NCBI GenBank assembly: GCA_016715795.1
Contig: JADJXP010000002.1
Location: 1,984,001 to 2,048,000, forward strand
Direction of reading: 5' to 3'
Origin: Chloracidobacterium sp.
Lineage (GTDB): Bacteria > Acidobacteriota > Blastocatellia > Pyrinomonadales > Pyrinomonadaceae
DNA length: 64,000 nucleotides
The notes under the pieces were generated by a model, which did no database searches, was not told where the DNA came from, and worked only from the letters and a program-made list of their open reading frames with translations. The position numbers and the translations under genes are program-made. This document shows positions 43,258 to 51,362 of the stretch, piece by piece. The stretch's first letter is position 1; every line of letters begins with the position of its first letter.

Positions 43258-44397
43258 ATGATGAGTCGACAGCAATCCCTCAACGCGAGGCTCAACACAA
43301 CCATGAACTTTCGACTTGGTGAACTCTTTTGCGGCCCGGGTGGAATCGGGCTCGCAGCGAAATCGGCAAAGCTCAACTTGAACGGAGCGGAATTCTCGAT
43401 TGGGCACGCTTGGGCCACAGATTACGATAGGGACACTTGCGATACGTTCCGCCAAAACATATGCCCTGACAATCCGGACAGCGTTGTGTGCGCTGATATA
43501 CGCAGATTGCCCTTTTCGAGACTAGAAAATATCTCCGCAATCGACGGGTTAGCATTTGGTTTTCCATGTAACGATTTTAGTGTGGTAGGTGAGCAGAAGG
43601 GGATTGACGGAGTTTTTGGACCGCTGTATGAATACGGAGTCACGGCTCTTCACCGGTTTTCGCCGCAGTGGTTTCTCGCGGAAAACGTTGGCGGCCTCCG
43701 AAATTCGAATGACGGTCAGGCCCTTGTGAAAATTCTTCAAGAACTTGTAGGAGCTGGTTATGATGTTGTTCCACACCTATATAAATTCGAAAAGTACGGC
43801 GTTCCGCAGGCTCGACATAGAATCATTATCGTCGGCATAAAACGCGAGCTAGGCCTGAAGTTTCGAGTCCCGTCTCCGGAACCGTATGCTGAGATAGATG
43901 TTACCGCTAGAACCGCACTTACGGTGCCGCCAATCCCTGACAATGCACCAAACCACGAACTAACCAACCAATCTCAATCCGTGATCGACCGGCTAAAGCA
44001 CATTAAGCCTGGCGAAAACGCTTTTACGGCAGATTTGCCTGCTAGTTTGCGTCTCAACGTGAAGTCTGCATCAATTAGCGTGATTTATAAGCGACTCGAC
44101 CCGAACAAGCCATCTTATACGGTTACTGGAAGCGGCGGAGGCGGCACTTATGTTTACCACTGGGAGGAAAACAGAGCCCTTACAAACCGTGAACGAGCAA
44201 GGCTTCAGACATTCCCGGATACCTACGTCTTTCACGGCTCGAAACAGAGTGTTAGAAAGCAGATCGGAATGGCCGTGCCACCGAGAGGCTTGCAAATAAT
44301 TTTTGAATCAATCCTGAAGACATTCGCCGGGGTGAAGTATGCGGCAATCGAAAATAACATAGCCTTACCAGTGCGTCTTGAGAGCCTCGCGGCATGA
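43258..44397 (+). CDS. DNA (cytosine-5) methyltransferase
   Basis: This C5-methyltransferase shows motif I (LGELFCGPGGIGLAAKSAKL), motif IV with the catalytic Cys (GFPCNDFSVVGEQKG), motif VI (WFLAENVGGLRN), motif VIII (YGVPQARHRIIIVG), a target-recognition region, and the C-terminal motifs IX-X (NRERARLQTFPDTYVFHGSKQSVRKQIGMAVPP). ATG 43258 is the longest start; ATG 43303 (MNFRLGELFCG) is closer to most family members. It is the first gene of a restriction-modification cassette and overlaps the endonuclease gene by four bases. The DNA here looks more AT-rich than around it, suggesting transfer. Confidence 0.95.
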   Translation: MMSRQQSLNARLNTTMNFRLGELFCGPGGIGLAAKSAKLNLNGAEFSIGHAWATDYDRDTCDTFRQNICPDNPDSVVCADIRRLPFSRLENISAIDGLAFGFPCNDFSVVGEQKGIDGVFGPLYEYGVTALHRFSPQWFLAENVGGLRNSNDGQALVKILQELVGAGYDVVPHLYKFEKYGVPQARHRIIIVGIKRELGLKFRVPSPEPYAEIDVTARTALTVPPIPDNAPNHELTNQSQSVIDRLKHIKPGENAFTADLPASLRLNVKSASISVIYKRLDPNKPSYTVTGSGGGGTYVYHWEENRALTNRERARLQTFPDTYVFHGSKQSVRKQIGMAVPPRGLQIIFESILKTFAGVKYAAIENNIALPVRLESLAA

Positions 44398-45383
44398 TTA
44401 TCGACAAGGACACAATTTTTCACGATGTCCTGATGAAGCCTATTCTTGACGGAGGTGATCGGCTTTGCATCCTGTCAGCGTACGCCACTTCAGCGATGGC
44501 GTTCCGGCACCTTGAAACCATCAGGGAATGGAAGCGGCCGCTTCTGCTCGACCTCGTCATCGGCATGACGCCGTTTGATGGAATATCTCTCACAAACCAC
44601 AGGGGATTTCAGAAACTTGTTACCGATGACTTTGCCGGAACATTTCAGTGTAGCTACGTACATCGTCCGCCTAGCATTCATTCTAAGCTCTATATCTGGC
44701 TGAGAGAAGGGGAACCATTTAGGGCCTTTGCCGGCTCTGCGAATTATACTCAGCAGGCTTTTGGGCAACAACGTGAACTCGTGGTTTCGTGTGATCCCGT
44801 TGACAGCTTCGACTATTTTGACAGCATTGTTCCGGAAACAATCTATTGTGATCACAATGATGCCGAACATCTTGTGCAGGTCTATAATGATAAAGAAATA
44901 CTCAGGCGACAAGAGATGGCCAAAGCCTCAGAAGAAGCGGAACTGCAGCAGACGTTGGTAGGGCTTGAAGAACTCGCGGGCCTACCGAGGCGTTGCGTTT
45001 CATTTTTGGCTAATGACGGAGAATTACCGCAAACTTCGGGGCTGAATTGGGGCCAACGTGAGGGGCGAGAGCCTAATCAGGCTTACATTAAGCTTCCAGC
45101 TAGTATCTATCATGGAGATTTCTTCCCTCCAGTCGCAGTCCACTTTACGGTACTAACCGATGATAGAAAAGTAATGATTTGCACGAGGGCGCAACAGAAC
45201 GGGAAGGCTATCCACACGCCACACAATAACAGCGAAATCGGCGTGTATTTTCGCAGGCGACTTGGCGTCCCGCTCGATGATGCCGTCACAAGGCAAGATC
45301 TTGAAAACTATGGCCGTTCCGATGTCTGTTTCTACAAGATCGACGACGAGACTTACTTCATGGATTTCCGTAACGCTGTCTGA
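44394..45383 (+). CDS. NgoFVII-type restriction endonuclease (PLD fold)
   Basis: This 329-residue protein has a phospholipase-D-type nuclease signature, HSKLYIW with GSANYTQQAFG (one HKD-like motif). It also contains a Cys-poor N-terminal domain (ILSAYATSAMAFRHLETIREWKRPLLLDLVIGM). This is the pattern of the NgoFVII restriction enzyme family, whose known members cut GCSGC; site specificity here is unproven. It overlaps the methyltransferase gene by four bases and is followed three bases later by vsr. Confidence 0.85.
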   Translation: MIIDKDTIFHDVLMKPILDGGDRLCILSAYATSAMAFRHLETIREWKRPLLLDLVIGMTPFDGISLTNHRGFQKLVTDDFAGTFQCSYVHRPPSIHSKLYIWLREGEPFRAFAGSANYTQQAFGQQRELVVSCDPVDSFDYFDSIVPETIYCDHNDAEHLVQVYNDKEILRRQEMAKASEEAELQQTLVGLEELAGLPRRCVSFLANDGELPQTSGLNWGQREGREPNQAYIKLPASIYHGDFFPPVAVHFTVLTDDRKVMICTRAQQNGKAIHTPHNNSEIGVYFRRRLGVPLDDAVTRQDLENYGRSDVCFYKIDDETYFMDFRNAV

Positions 45384-45386
45384 TAT

Positions 45387-45797
45387 ATGGCCGACAACCT
45401 GACCGTGGAGCAGCGACGCAAGAACATGACCCTCATTCGGAGTCGTGATACGAAGCCCGAAATGTTGGTTCGCTCTTTATTACACAGCCGTGGATATCGA
45501 TTCAGACTGCATCATCCCAATATGCCGGGAAAGCCCGACATTGTGCTTCCACGGTACAGAAAGATCATACTTGTGAACGGATGCTTTTGGCATGGTCATA
45601 ATTGCAAGCGCGGACGGGTGAGCCCCAAGACGAATGCCTCATACTGGAGCGAAAAGATCGCCCGAAATAGGACCAGAGATCGCGCTAATCGAATTAGATA
45701 TACTGAACACGGATGGCAAACGATGATTGTCTGGGAATGTCAAATTAAGGATATTGAGAGACTTGCTGCGCGGCTCCTAGCGTTCCTTTCTAAATAA
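45387..45797 (+). CDS. vsr: Very short patch repair endonuclease
   Basis: Vsr nicks DNA at T:G mismatches that arise by deamination of 5-methylcytosine. The 136 residues show the whole family pattern: RRKNMTLIRSRDTKPEMLVRSLLHSRGYRFRLH, the catalytic KPDIVLPRYRKIILVNGCFWHGHNC and the end RDRANRIRYTEHGWQTMIVWECQIKD. Its place next to a cytosine-5 methyltransferase is the typical one: it repairs damage caused by that methylation. Confidence 0.97.
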   Translation: MADNLTVEQRRKNMTLIRSRDTKPEMLVRSLLHSRGYRFRLHHPNMPGKPDIVLPRYRKIILVNGCFWHGHNCKRGRVSPKTNASYWSEKIARNRTRDRANRIRYTEHGWQTMIVWECQIKDIERLAARLLAFLSK

Positions 45798-45811
45798 GAA
45801 TACCCGGGTTT

Positions 45812-46633
45812 ATGCGAAAAGGACTGAGTATTGATGTGGCCGCAGAAATGGCAGGGCTTCCGCCTAAATATCTCGAAAATTATATAAAGGTAGGTCGTGA
45901 ATTAGAAAAGGAACCGTACAAAGGAATCCGAGAAGATCGATTTGAAGAGTGGCTAAAGCAACATCGCTTCGCCTCCGTTAGCCTCAACAGAAACGACTAC
46001 ATTCAATGCCTAGAGTTTGCTATTGAGAGCTTTTATGCGTACTCCTCGAGCTCGAACTTCGGGACCGCCACGCAACGGGATGCAGGAAAGTTCGTGACGG
46101 ACTTTGTAATCGGGAAGCTCGGCGAGATCGCATTACAGCGATTTCTCCTCCGTGAATTCGATACCGAGATATCGTTGGATTTTGCGATGCGATCCGCTGT
46201 CGTCGGCCAGGATATTGTTGAGATAGCCCCACCGCGAAAGGGTGGCCGCGTTTTCAACCCAATTCGCCAACGGGTCGCCATAAAGACGTCGAAATTGAAG
46301 AACGTGTGGCTCATCGTACCCGAGAAAGAAGTTACCGATGCAACTAGAACATCGGATATCTATGTTTTTTCGCGGGTTGATTTGTATTTTGACCATTTGA
46401 TCCGGTTCCTGCGTGATCACAAATCGTTAAAATCGCTTAGATCTAAAATTCCTCAGTTCGCGGAGATGAAAGCAGAAGTGTGCGGGTTCGTCGAGAAATC
46501 TCGGCTCTTACGCACAAAACTAGAGACCGAACTTCCCGGCCAAAAAACGACGATCCAACCGAGCTACATCGTCCGAACCGGTGCCCTTCCGAAGACGCGG
46601 GCTGATTGGGCCGCTCTTTTGTCGACCCTGTAG
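45812..46633 (+). CDS. Uncharacterised protein of the R-M cassette, possible PD-(D/E)xK nuclease
   Basis: I do not recognise a family for this 273-residue protein. The N-terminal 50 residues (LSIDVAAEMAGLPPKYLENYIKVGRELEKEPYKGIREDRFEEWLKQH) look like a helix-turn-helix or MerR-like specificity module. A central segment GKLGEIALQRFLLREFD (101-117), VGQDIVEIAPP (132-141, Asp134) and RVAIKTSKLKNVWLIVP (about 154-170) is spaced like a PD-(D/E)xK nuclease core: Glu, Asp, then I-x-K. The catalytic assignment is only inferred. It follows vsr by 14 bases, with the same strand and a similar AT-richer composition, so it is probably part of the cassette. Confidence 0.7.
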   Translation: MRKGLSIDVAAEMAGLPPKYLENYIKVGRELEKEPYKGIREDRFEEWLKQHRFASVSLNRNDYIQCLEFAIESFYAYSSSSNFGTATQRDAGKFVTDFVIGKLGEIALQRFLLREFDTEISLDFAMRSAVVGQDIVEIAPPRKGGRVFNPIRQRVAIKTSKLKNVWLIVPEKEVTDATRTSDIYVFSRVDLYFDHLIRFLRDHKSLKSLRSKIPQFAEMKAEVCGFVEKSRLLRTKLETELPGQKTTIQPSYIVRTGALPKTRADWAALLSTL

Positions 46634-46664
46634 GACAATTCCGATAACTCTCAAGAATAAGCGG

Positions 46665-46979
46665 CTAGCTTCGCACGGCGGTGTTTTGCCACGCGAGCGT
46701 TATCGCTTCGCCAGCAGCTTCGGCGTCGGCGTGCGCTAGGATTATTTTGGTCGCTCCGCCTTCGCCCCATTTGCCTGGGGCGGGCTCGAAGGTTTTTGGG
46801 TGCTGGCGGATGAGGTCGGATTGTTGGTCGGGGGTGAGTTTGGCCATTCCCCAGGTCAGGTCGGGGCCGAGGGTGGCGAAGATCTTGCCGGCCACGCGAA
46901 AGTCCGGATGGCCCATATGCGATCCCTCGACCGCGCCCTCAAAGCTCAAAGCCAATTCCCTAAATTCCTCAGCGGTCAT
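46665..46979 (-). CDS. MmcQ/YjbR family DNA-binding-like protein
   Basis: This 104-residue protein reads MTAEEFRELALSFEGAVEGSHMGHPDFRVAGKIFATLGPDLTWGMAKLTPDQQSDL, the standard MmcQ/YjbR fold (CyaY-like double-wing). ATG 46979 is used; the frame extends to 47006 inside a repeat. It is on the opposite strand from the restriction cassette and marks the end of that island. Confidence 0.9.
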   Translation of the reverse strand: MTAEEFRELALSFEGAVEGSHMGHPDFRVAGKIFATLGPDLTWGMAKLTPDQQSDLIRQHPKTFEPAPGKWGEGGATKIILAHADAEAAGEAITLAWQNTAVRS

Positions 46980-47010
46980 AGCACCTCCTGTCCCTGACGG
47001 GGACACCTAT

Positions 47011-47151
47011 AATAGCGTAGGGTGCAACCCTACGGAAACAGCAGCAAGCCTCACGCTCCCTGTAAGGGAACAATATCGACGCGTCGGATTCGTCCCATAC
47101 AGGGACGGATCGTTCGCGCATCGCCAACGTAGGGTTGCACCCTACGCTATT
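47011..47151. repeat. REP-like inverted repeat (CGTAGGGTTGCACCCTACG family)
   Basis: The perfect 24-bp arms are at 47011-47034 and 47128-47151. Each arm is itself nearly palindromic (GTAGGG-TGCA-ACCCTAC). Between them lie further small inverted words (TCCCTGTAAGGGA, TCCCATACAGGGA). The right arm supplies the last two codons and the stop of the minus-strand gene 47142-47615. This is a complete BIME-like unit of about 141 bases. Confidence 0.8.
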
Positions 47152-47615
47152 GAAGTTGTCACCTGCGGCGACAGATCGGAAGGTACGGCCGCCGGCGGCT
47201 GCGACTGCTCTCGCTTCCGCCGCCCATTCACCTTCCACGACCGCTCCGATATCTTTGCAGTGCGCAGATCGAGGACCAACACGCCGTCCTGGTCGATCTC
47301 GGGGTCCTGGAATCGAATGGTATCGGGCAGGCGGATGGCGTATTCGTTGATGAGGCGGTTGGCGAATATCGCGCGGCCGCCATTCGAATTGACGGCGCAC
47401 GGTCGATAGGCGTTGCGGGCCGCGAGGTGCGTCGCCTTGAGGCCGATCACGTTGTTCACCGCGTCAAACAGTATCAGGAACGCCGCCGGAGCCCCCACAC
47501 GGTGATACGTCACCCGCGACATCGATATCCGCCCCTTCGGATTCATCGTCACATAGAGCCCCGCCCACGCCGCCGCCGTATCGTCCTTCGGCAGCTCTTT
47601 CCAGTTTCTTTTCAT
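47142..47615 (-). CDS. Hypothetical protein ending in a REP element
   Basis: This soluble protein of 157 residues has no family I can name. Clear structured stretches are KGRISMSRVTYHRVGAPAAFLILFDAVNNVIGLKATHLAARNAYRP and IRLPDTIRFQDPEIDQDGVLVLDLRTAKISERSWKVNG. The C-terminal 30 residues (KREQSQPPAAVPSDLSPQVTTSIA) are low-complexity and the stop TAG lies within the REP-like repeat at 47128-47151, so the tail is probably a product of repeat insertion. ATG 47615 has no strong ribosome site. Confidence 0.65.
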   Translation of the reverse strand: MKRNWKELPKDDTAAAWAGLYVTMNPKGRISMSRVTYHRVGAPAAFLILFDAVNNVIGLKATHLAARNAYRPCAVNSNGGRAIFANRLINEYAIRLPDTIRFQDPEIDQDGVLVLDLRTAKISERSWKVNGRRKREQSQPPAAVPSDLSPQVTTSIA

Positions 47616-48131
47616 GATAAATGCACGTTAGCACAGATTTGCGTCTGTGTCAAGTATGCAATAGTGGGGTAGTGGTTCAGTTTGAAAAACCGCCTCTCCG
47701 CAAACTCTGCGTTTCATTCTCTGCGTTCTCTGCGTGGAAAAAACCTTTGCAAACATTCCACGCGGAGAGCGGAGAGAGTTTCGCAGAGATCGGAGAGGCG
47801 ATCACAATTTCAAACTGAACCATTACCATAGCGGCTTCCGGCGATCAGCCTTCGGCCGTCGGCAGATCGCTCCGGCTCATATCTGGCGGCCGGAAGCTGA
47901 TTGCCAGAATGATCGCCTTCATATCTATTATTATTACGGCAGCTTCGCGACCTTATTAGCGGCGTTATCAACCGGCGGTGACGGTGTCGATACACATATG
48001 CCAAATTCAGGGTTTTTTGCGCGACAAATGGCTTACGTGTCGATACAAAATCGCTATCAGCCGTCAGCAGTCAGCCGTCAGCGGAACAGAAATCGGTCTG
48101 CGGTTTAGGATGATAGCTGACAGCTCCGCAT
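47616..48131. other. Repeat-rich intergenic region, 516 bases
   Basis: No gene is supported. The region holds a CACAGA-TTTGCG-TCTGTG hairpin at about 47634-47651 and a MITE-like palindrome at 47668-47827. It also has a stretch of CAGCCGTCAG word-repeats at about 48055-48082 with GATAGCTGACAGC after it. It is an accretion of several repeat types between the accessory island and purQ. Confidence 0.6.
47668..47827. mobile_element. MITE-like palindromic element
   Basis: The ends are 20-bp inverted repeats with one mismatch (GGTAGTGGTTCAGTTTGAAA at 47668-47687 and its complement at 47808-47827). A second inner pair follows: CGCCTCTCCG (47691-47700) with CGGAGAGGCG (47791-47800). Further partial pairing comes from CTCTGCG words, including TCTCTGCGTGGAA against TTCCACGCGGAGA. 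The 160-base unit has no coding capacity. This form is that of a small non-autonomous element; no transposase with matching ends was seen here. Confidence 0.65.
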
Positions 48132-48833
48132 TCAGGCGGCAAGGCGGTCGATGGTGTTGGTCAGCGAGCGGAAGATGTCGCGGCCGTCGTTGGAGCCGAG
48201 GGCTTCTTCGCAGGCGCGTTCGGGGTGGGGCATCATGCCGAGGACGTTGCGGTCCTGATTGCAGATGCCCGCGATATTGCCGCGTGAGCCGTTGGGATTT
48301 GCGGCTTCGGTCACCTCGCCTTTGGCGTTGCAGTAGCGAAAGACGATCTGGCCATTTTCCTCAAGCGAGGTGTAGGTCGCGTCGTCGCAGGTGTAGTTGC
48401 CTTCGGCGTGGGCGATGGGAATTGAGAGAACGCGTTCGGGGCTGACGTTCTCGGTGAACGGCGTCTTCGCGTTCTCGAGTTTGAGATCGACGTGGCGGCA
48501 GATAAAGAGCGAACCGGCGTTTCTTCTGAGTGCACCGGGCAGCAGGCCCGCCTCGCAAAGTATTTGAAAGCCATTACAGATGCCGAACACGAACTTGCCT
48601 TCGGCGGCGAATTTCTTTACCGATTCCATCACCGGCGAAAACCGCGCCAACGCACCGGCCCGCAGGTAATCGCCATACGAGAACCCGCCCGGAATGATCA
48701 CCGCGTCAAAGCAGCTCAGGTCCGTCTCCTTGTGCCAGATGAAATCCACCGGCTGGCCGACGTGTTTTGAAACGACGTGATACGCGTCGTGATCGCAATT
48801 CGAGCCGGGAAAAACTACTACGCCGAATTTCAT
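48132..48833 (-). CDS. purQ: Phosphoribosylformylglycinamidine synthase, glutaminase subunit
   Basis: PurQ (233 residues, start ATG 48833) provides ammonia from glutamine for the fourth step of purine synthesis with PurS and PurL. Seen are MKFGVVVFPGSNCDHDAYHVV, the nucleophile region GKFVFGICNGFQILCEAGLLPGALRRN, and the His-Glu end MMPHPERACE. Normally it lies next to purS; here a tryptophanase gene on the other strand separates them. Confidence 0.95.
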   Translation of the reverse strand: MKFGVVVFPGSNCDHDAYHVVSKHVGQPVDFIWHKETDLSCFDAVIIPGGFSYGDYLRAGALARFSPVMESVKKFAAEGKFVFGICNGFQILCEAGLLPGALRRNAGSLFICRHVDLKLENAKTPFTENVSPERVLSIPIAHAEGNYTCDDATYTSLEENGQIVFRYCNAKGEVTEAANPNGSRGNIAGICNQDRNVLGMMPHPERACEEALGSNDGRDIFRSLTNTIDRLAA

Positions 48834-48916
48834 AGCACGCAAACTTCGTCAAAACATGACCGAGATCACACCGCGCTCCCGGCCGAAACGGTTATTTTAA
48901 GCGAAGCAAAATAATT

Positions 48917-50314
48917 ATGCCAAAGACGATAATCGAACCTTTCCGCATCAAATCTGTCGAACCGATCTTCATGTCAACTGAGGAAGAGCGTGTTCGCTAT
49001 ATAAAAGAGGCCCATTACAATCCGTTCCTGCTTCATTCGCGCCACGTGATAATCGATCTGCTCACCGACAGCGGAACGTCGGCGATGAGCAGCGAACAGT
49101 GGGCCGGCATCATGCGCGGCGACGAATCCTACGCCGGCGCGTCGAGTTGGGAACGCCTTGACAGCGAGATACACGAGCTGACCGGCTTTCGCTACGTCCT
49201 GCCGACGCATCAGGGCCGTGCGGCCGAACGCATCCTGTACTCGCAGATCGGCGGAAAGGGCCGTGTTTTCCTGAGCAACACGCACTTTGATACGACGCGG
49301 GCAAACATCGAATACAGCGGGGCCGCCGCGATCGACATACCCACGCGACTTGCGGCCGATCACGAGTCGGAATATCACTTTAAGGGCGACATCGACCTCG
49401 AACTGCTCGAACAGAAGATCGCGGAACACGGCGCTGAGAATATCGCCGCCGTGATCTTAACGGTCACAAACAACAGCGGCGGCGGCCAGCCCGTGAGCAT
49501 GGAGAATGCCCGCCGCACATCCAAGATATGTCGGCAGCATAAGATCCTCTTTATCATCGACTGCTGCCGTATCGCGGAGAACGCCTGGTTCATTAACCAA
49601 TACGAAGAAGGTTACGCAGGAAAAACCTATCGTGAGATCGCGCAGGAGATGTTCTCGCTCGCTGACGGCTGCATCATGAGCGCTAAGAAAGACGCGCTGG
49701 TGAATATGGGCGGCTTTCTCGCGTTGCGCGATGAGAAGCTCGCCGCCGCCTGCACCAATCTGCTCATCATCACCGAGGGTTTCGTCACCTACGGCGGCCT
49801 GTCAGGCCGAGATATGGAGGCAATGGCGCAGGGGCTGCGAGAAGTTTTTGAGCCCGATTATCTGAATTACCGCATCGTCAGCACGCGATACCTCGGCGAG
49901 CACCTGCGCGAAATGGGCATTCCCGTGCTGTATCCGATCGGCGGACATGCCGTATATGTCGATGCTGCACTTCTCTATCCGCATATCCCTGTGGACGAGT
50001 ATCCGGGCCAGGTCCTGGTCTGTGAACTGTATAAGAAGGGCGGCATCCGCGCCGTCGAGATAGGCTCGGTAATGTTTGGCAAATACGACGGCGACGGCAA
50101 GCTGATTCCCGCCGCGTCAGAACTCGTCAGGCTCGCGATCCCTCGTAGGGTCTATACCCAAAGCCATATCGATTATGTTATCGAGGTATTCGAGGAGATA
50201 AAGGCGGAGGCCGGCTGCACAAAAGGCCTCAGGATCGTCAAGGAAACGCCATTCCTACGGCATTTCACCGCGCATTTCGATATCGCTGAGACATCGGCGA
50301 CGAAGACGGCCTAG
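48917..50314 (+). CDS. tnaA: Tryptophanase
   Basis: This fold-type I PLP lyase of 465 residues splits tryptophan to indole, pyruvate and ammonia. The PLP lysine is in SAKKDALVNMGGFLALRDE. Other hallmarks are PTHQGRAAERILYSQIGGKG, TVTNNSGGGQPVSMENARR, YGGLSGRDMEAMAQGL and GGHAVYVDAAL. The C-terminal LRHFTAHFD has His where tyrosine phenol-lyases have Phe, supporting tryptophanase over TPL (from memory of the family). It lies between purQ and purS, both on the other strand, with only four bases to the purS stop. Confidence 0.9.
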   Translation: MPKTIIEPFRIKSVEPIFMSTEEERVRYIKEAHYNPFLLHSRHVIIDLLTDSGTSAMSSEQWAGIMRGDESYAGASSWERLDSEIHELTGFRYVLPTHQGRAAERILYSQIGGKGRVFLSNTHFDTTRANIEYSGAAAIDIPTRLAADHESEYHFKGDIDLELLEQKIAEHGAENIAAVILTVTNNSGGGQPVSMENARRTSKICRQHKILFIIDCCRIAENAWFINQYEEGYAGKTYREIAQEMFSLADGCIMSAKKDALVNMGGFLALRDEKLAAACTNLLIITEGFVTYGGLSGRDMEAMAQGLREVFEPDYLNYRIVSTRYLGEHLREMGIPVLYPIGGHAVYVDAALLYPHIPVDEYPGQVLVCELYKKGGIRAVEIGSVMFGKYDGDGKLIPAASELVRLAIPRRVYTQSHIDYVIEVFEEIKAEAGCTKGLRIVKETPFLRHFTAHFDIAETSATKTA

Positions 50315-50318
50315 CCGG

Positions 50319-50564
50319 TCAATCAGCCAGTTCGACGCGAAAATCCTCGATAACGGGATTCGCCAGCACATCCGCCGCGATCGCTTCGGCCGTTTCACGC
50401 GCGGCGTCCATGCAGACACCGTCAGCAAAGTCAACCTCGAAGTATTTTCCCTGCCTGATATCGTTGATATTCTTATGGCCGATGAGCTCGACCGAGTGAT
50501 GTATCGCCTTGCCCTGCGGGTCGAGCACTCCGGGCTTGAGCGTGACATAGATCCGTGCTTTCAT
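50319..50564 (-). CDS. purS: Phosphoribosylformylglycinamidine synthase, PurS subunit
   Basis: This small structural subunit (81 residues, start ATG 50564) bridges PurL and PurQ. The whole family pattern is visible: ARIYVTLKPGVLDPQGKAIHHSVELIGHKNINDIRQGKYFEVDF and the end DVLANPVIEDFRVEL. It is separated from purQ by the convergent tnaA gene, so purS and purQ cannot be adjacent in a message unless it reads through the antisense of tnaA. Confidence 0.95.
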   Translation of the reverse strand: MKARIYVTLKPGVLDPQGKAIHHSVELIGHKNINDIRQGKYFEVDFADGVCMDAARETAEAIAADVLANPVIEDFRVELAD

Positions 50565-50702
50565 CTGGGGCTCCAAAATAAGTTGTAGATTCTGACGGAC
50601 TTTCTTGTATTTGGCAAAGGGTTGTGCTAGATTTCACCTAAATTTCAGGTGTGACAATTGGTTCTGATCAAATAACTTCACTAAGGAGAACTGTATAAGG
50701 TT

Positions 50703-51086
50703 ATGGAAAATTCTGGAAAGTCGGCCCTCGGGCTGGATGCAAATGTAGCCGCGGGCCTCGCATACATTCCGATCTGCTTGGTTGGGATAGTCATGAGCAT
50801 TATCATCATTGCAACCGACAAGACGAACAAGCTGGCTCGCTTCCATGCGTTTCAATCGCTGTTGCTGATGGCCCTCAGCATCGTACTTTATCTCGTGGTC
50901 GGATTGATCGTCGGCGTTGCGGCTGCGGCCGATTCGGGAGCGCTCGCATTGCTCGGCTCGCTTCTCTATTTCGTCGTGCTTCTAGGTATCCTCGGCGCGG
51001 TGATCTTTTGCTGCATTAAGGCATTTATGGGTCAGATCGTGAAGCTTCCGGTCATCGGGAACATGGCCGATAACTGGTCAAACTAG
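50703..51086 (+). CDS. DUF4870-like membrane protein
   Basis: This 127-residue protein has four hydrophobic segments: GLAYIPICLVGIVMSIIIIAT, FHAFQSLLLMALSIVLYLVVGLIVGVAAAA, ALLGSLLYFVVLLGILGAVIFCCIKAFMG. The RFHAFQSLLLM motif is typical of DUF4870/Tic20-like proteins. An AAGGAG sequence lies about 15 bases upstream of ATG 50703. The next gene begins six bases after its stop and is likely cotranscribed. Confidence 0.82.
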   Translation: MENSGKSALGLDANVAAGLAYIPICLVGIVMSIIIIATDKTNKLARFHAFQSLLLMALSIVLYLVVGLIVGVAAAADSGALALLGSLLYFVVLLGILGAVIFCCIKAFMGQIVKLPVIGNMADNWSN

Positions 51087-51092
51087 AGCGAG

Positions 51093-51281
51093 ATGATCAC
51101 TTGTCCGTTGTGCCACCAACAGGGATACCCGATGATTGAAAAGCGGGTAAACGGGTCAGGATGGGTGCTATTCGTCGTAATGCTCCTGTTTTGCATCCCG
51201 CTGTGTTGGCTGCCGTTCGTCATTGACGGCTGTAAGGACGAGATTCGCAAATGTTCGCACTGTGGCAGCCGGATCGGCTGA
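51093..51281 (+). CDS. LITAF-like zinc-ribbon membrane protein
   Basis: This 62-residue protein has two CxxC zinc knuckles, ITCPLCHQQG and KCSHCGSRIG, separated by a hydrophobic stretch (WVLFVVMLLFCIPLCWLPFVI). This is the LITAF-like layout: a zinc ribbon that dips into the membrane. It follows the DUF4870 gene by six bases. The role is unknown. Confidence 0.8.
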   Translation: MITCPLCHQQGYPMIEKRVNGSGWVLFVVMLLFCIPLCWLPFVIDGCKDEIRKCSHCGSRIG

Positions 51282-51362
51282 AAGCGCGAACGGGCGCAAC
51301 AGTAACTTAACCACTACGAGGGACGAGCCTTACCGCTTGCCCTCGTCGTATTTTGGCCAGGA

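Noticed and set aside
48047..48115. CAGCCGTCAG word cluster as a possible attachment site or origin
   Set aside because: No integrase, replication gene or duplicated copy at the other side of the accessory island was seen, so it is treated only as word-repeat.
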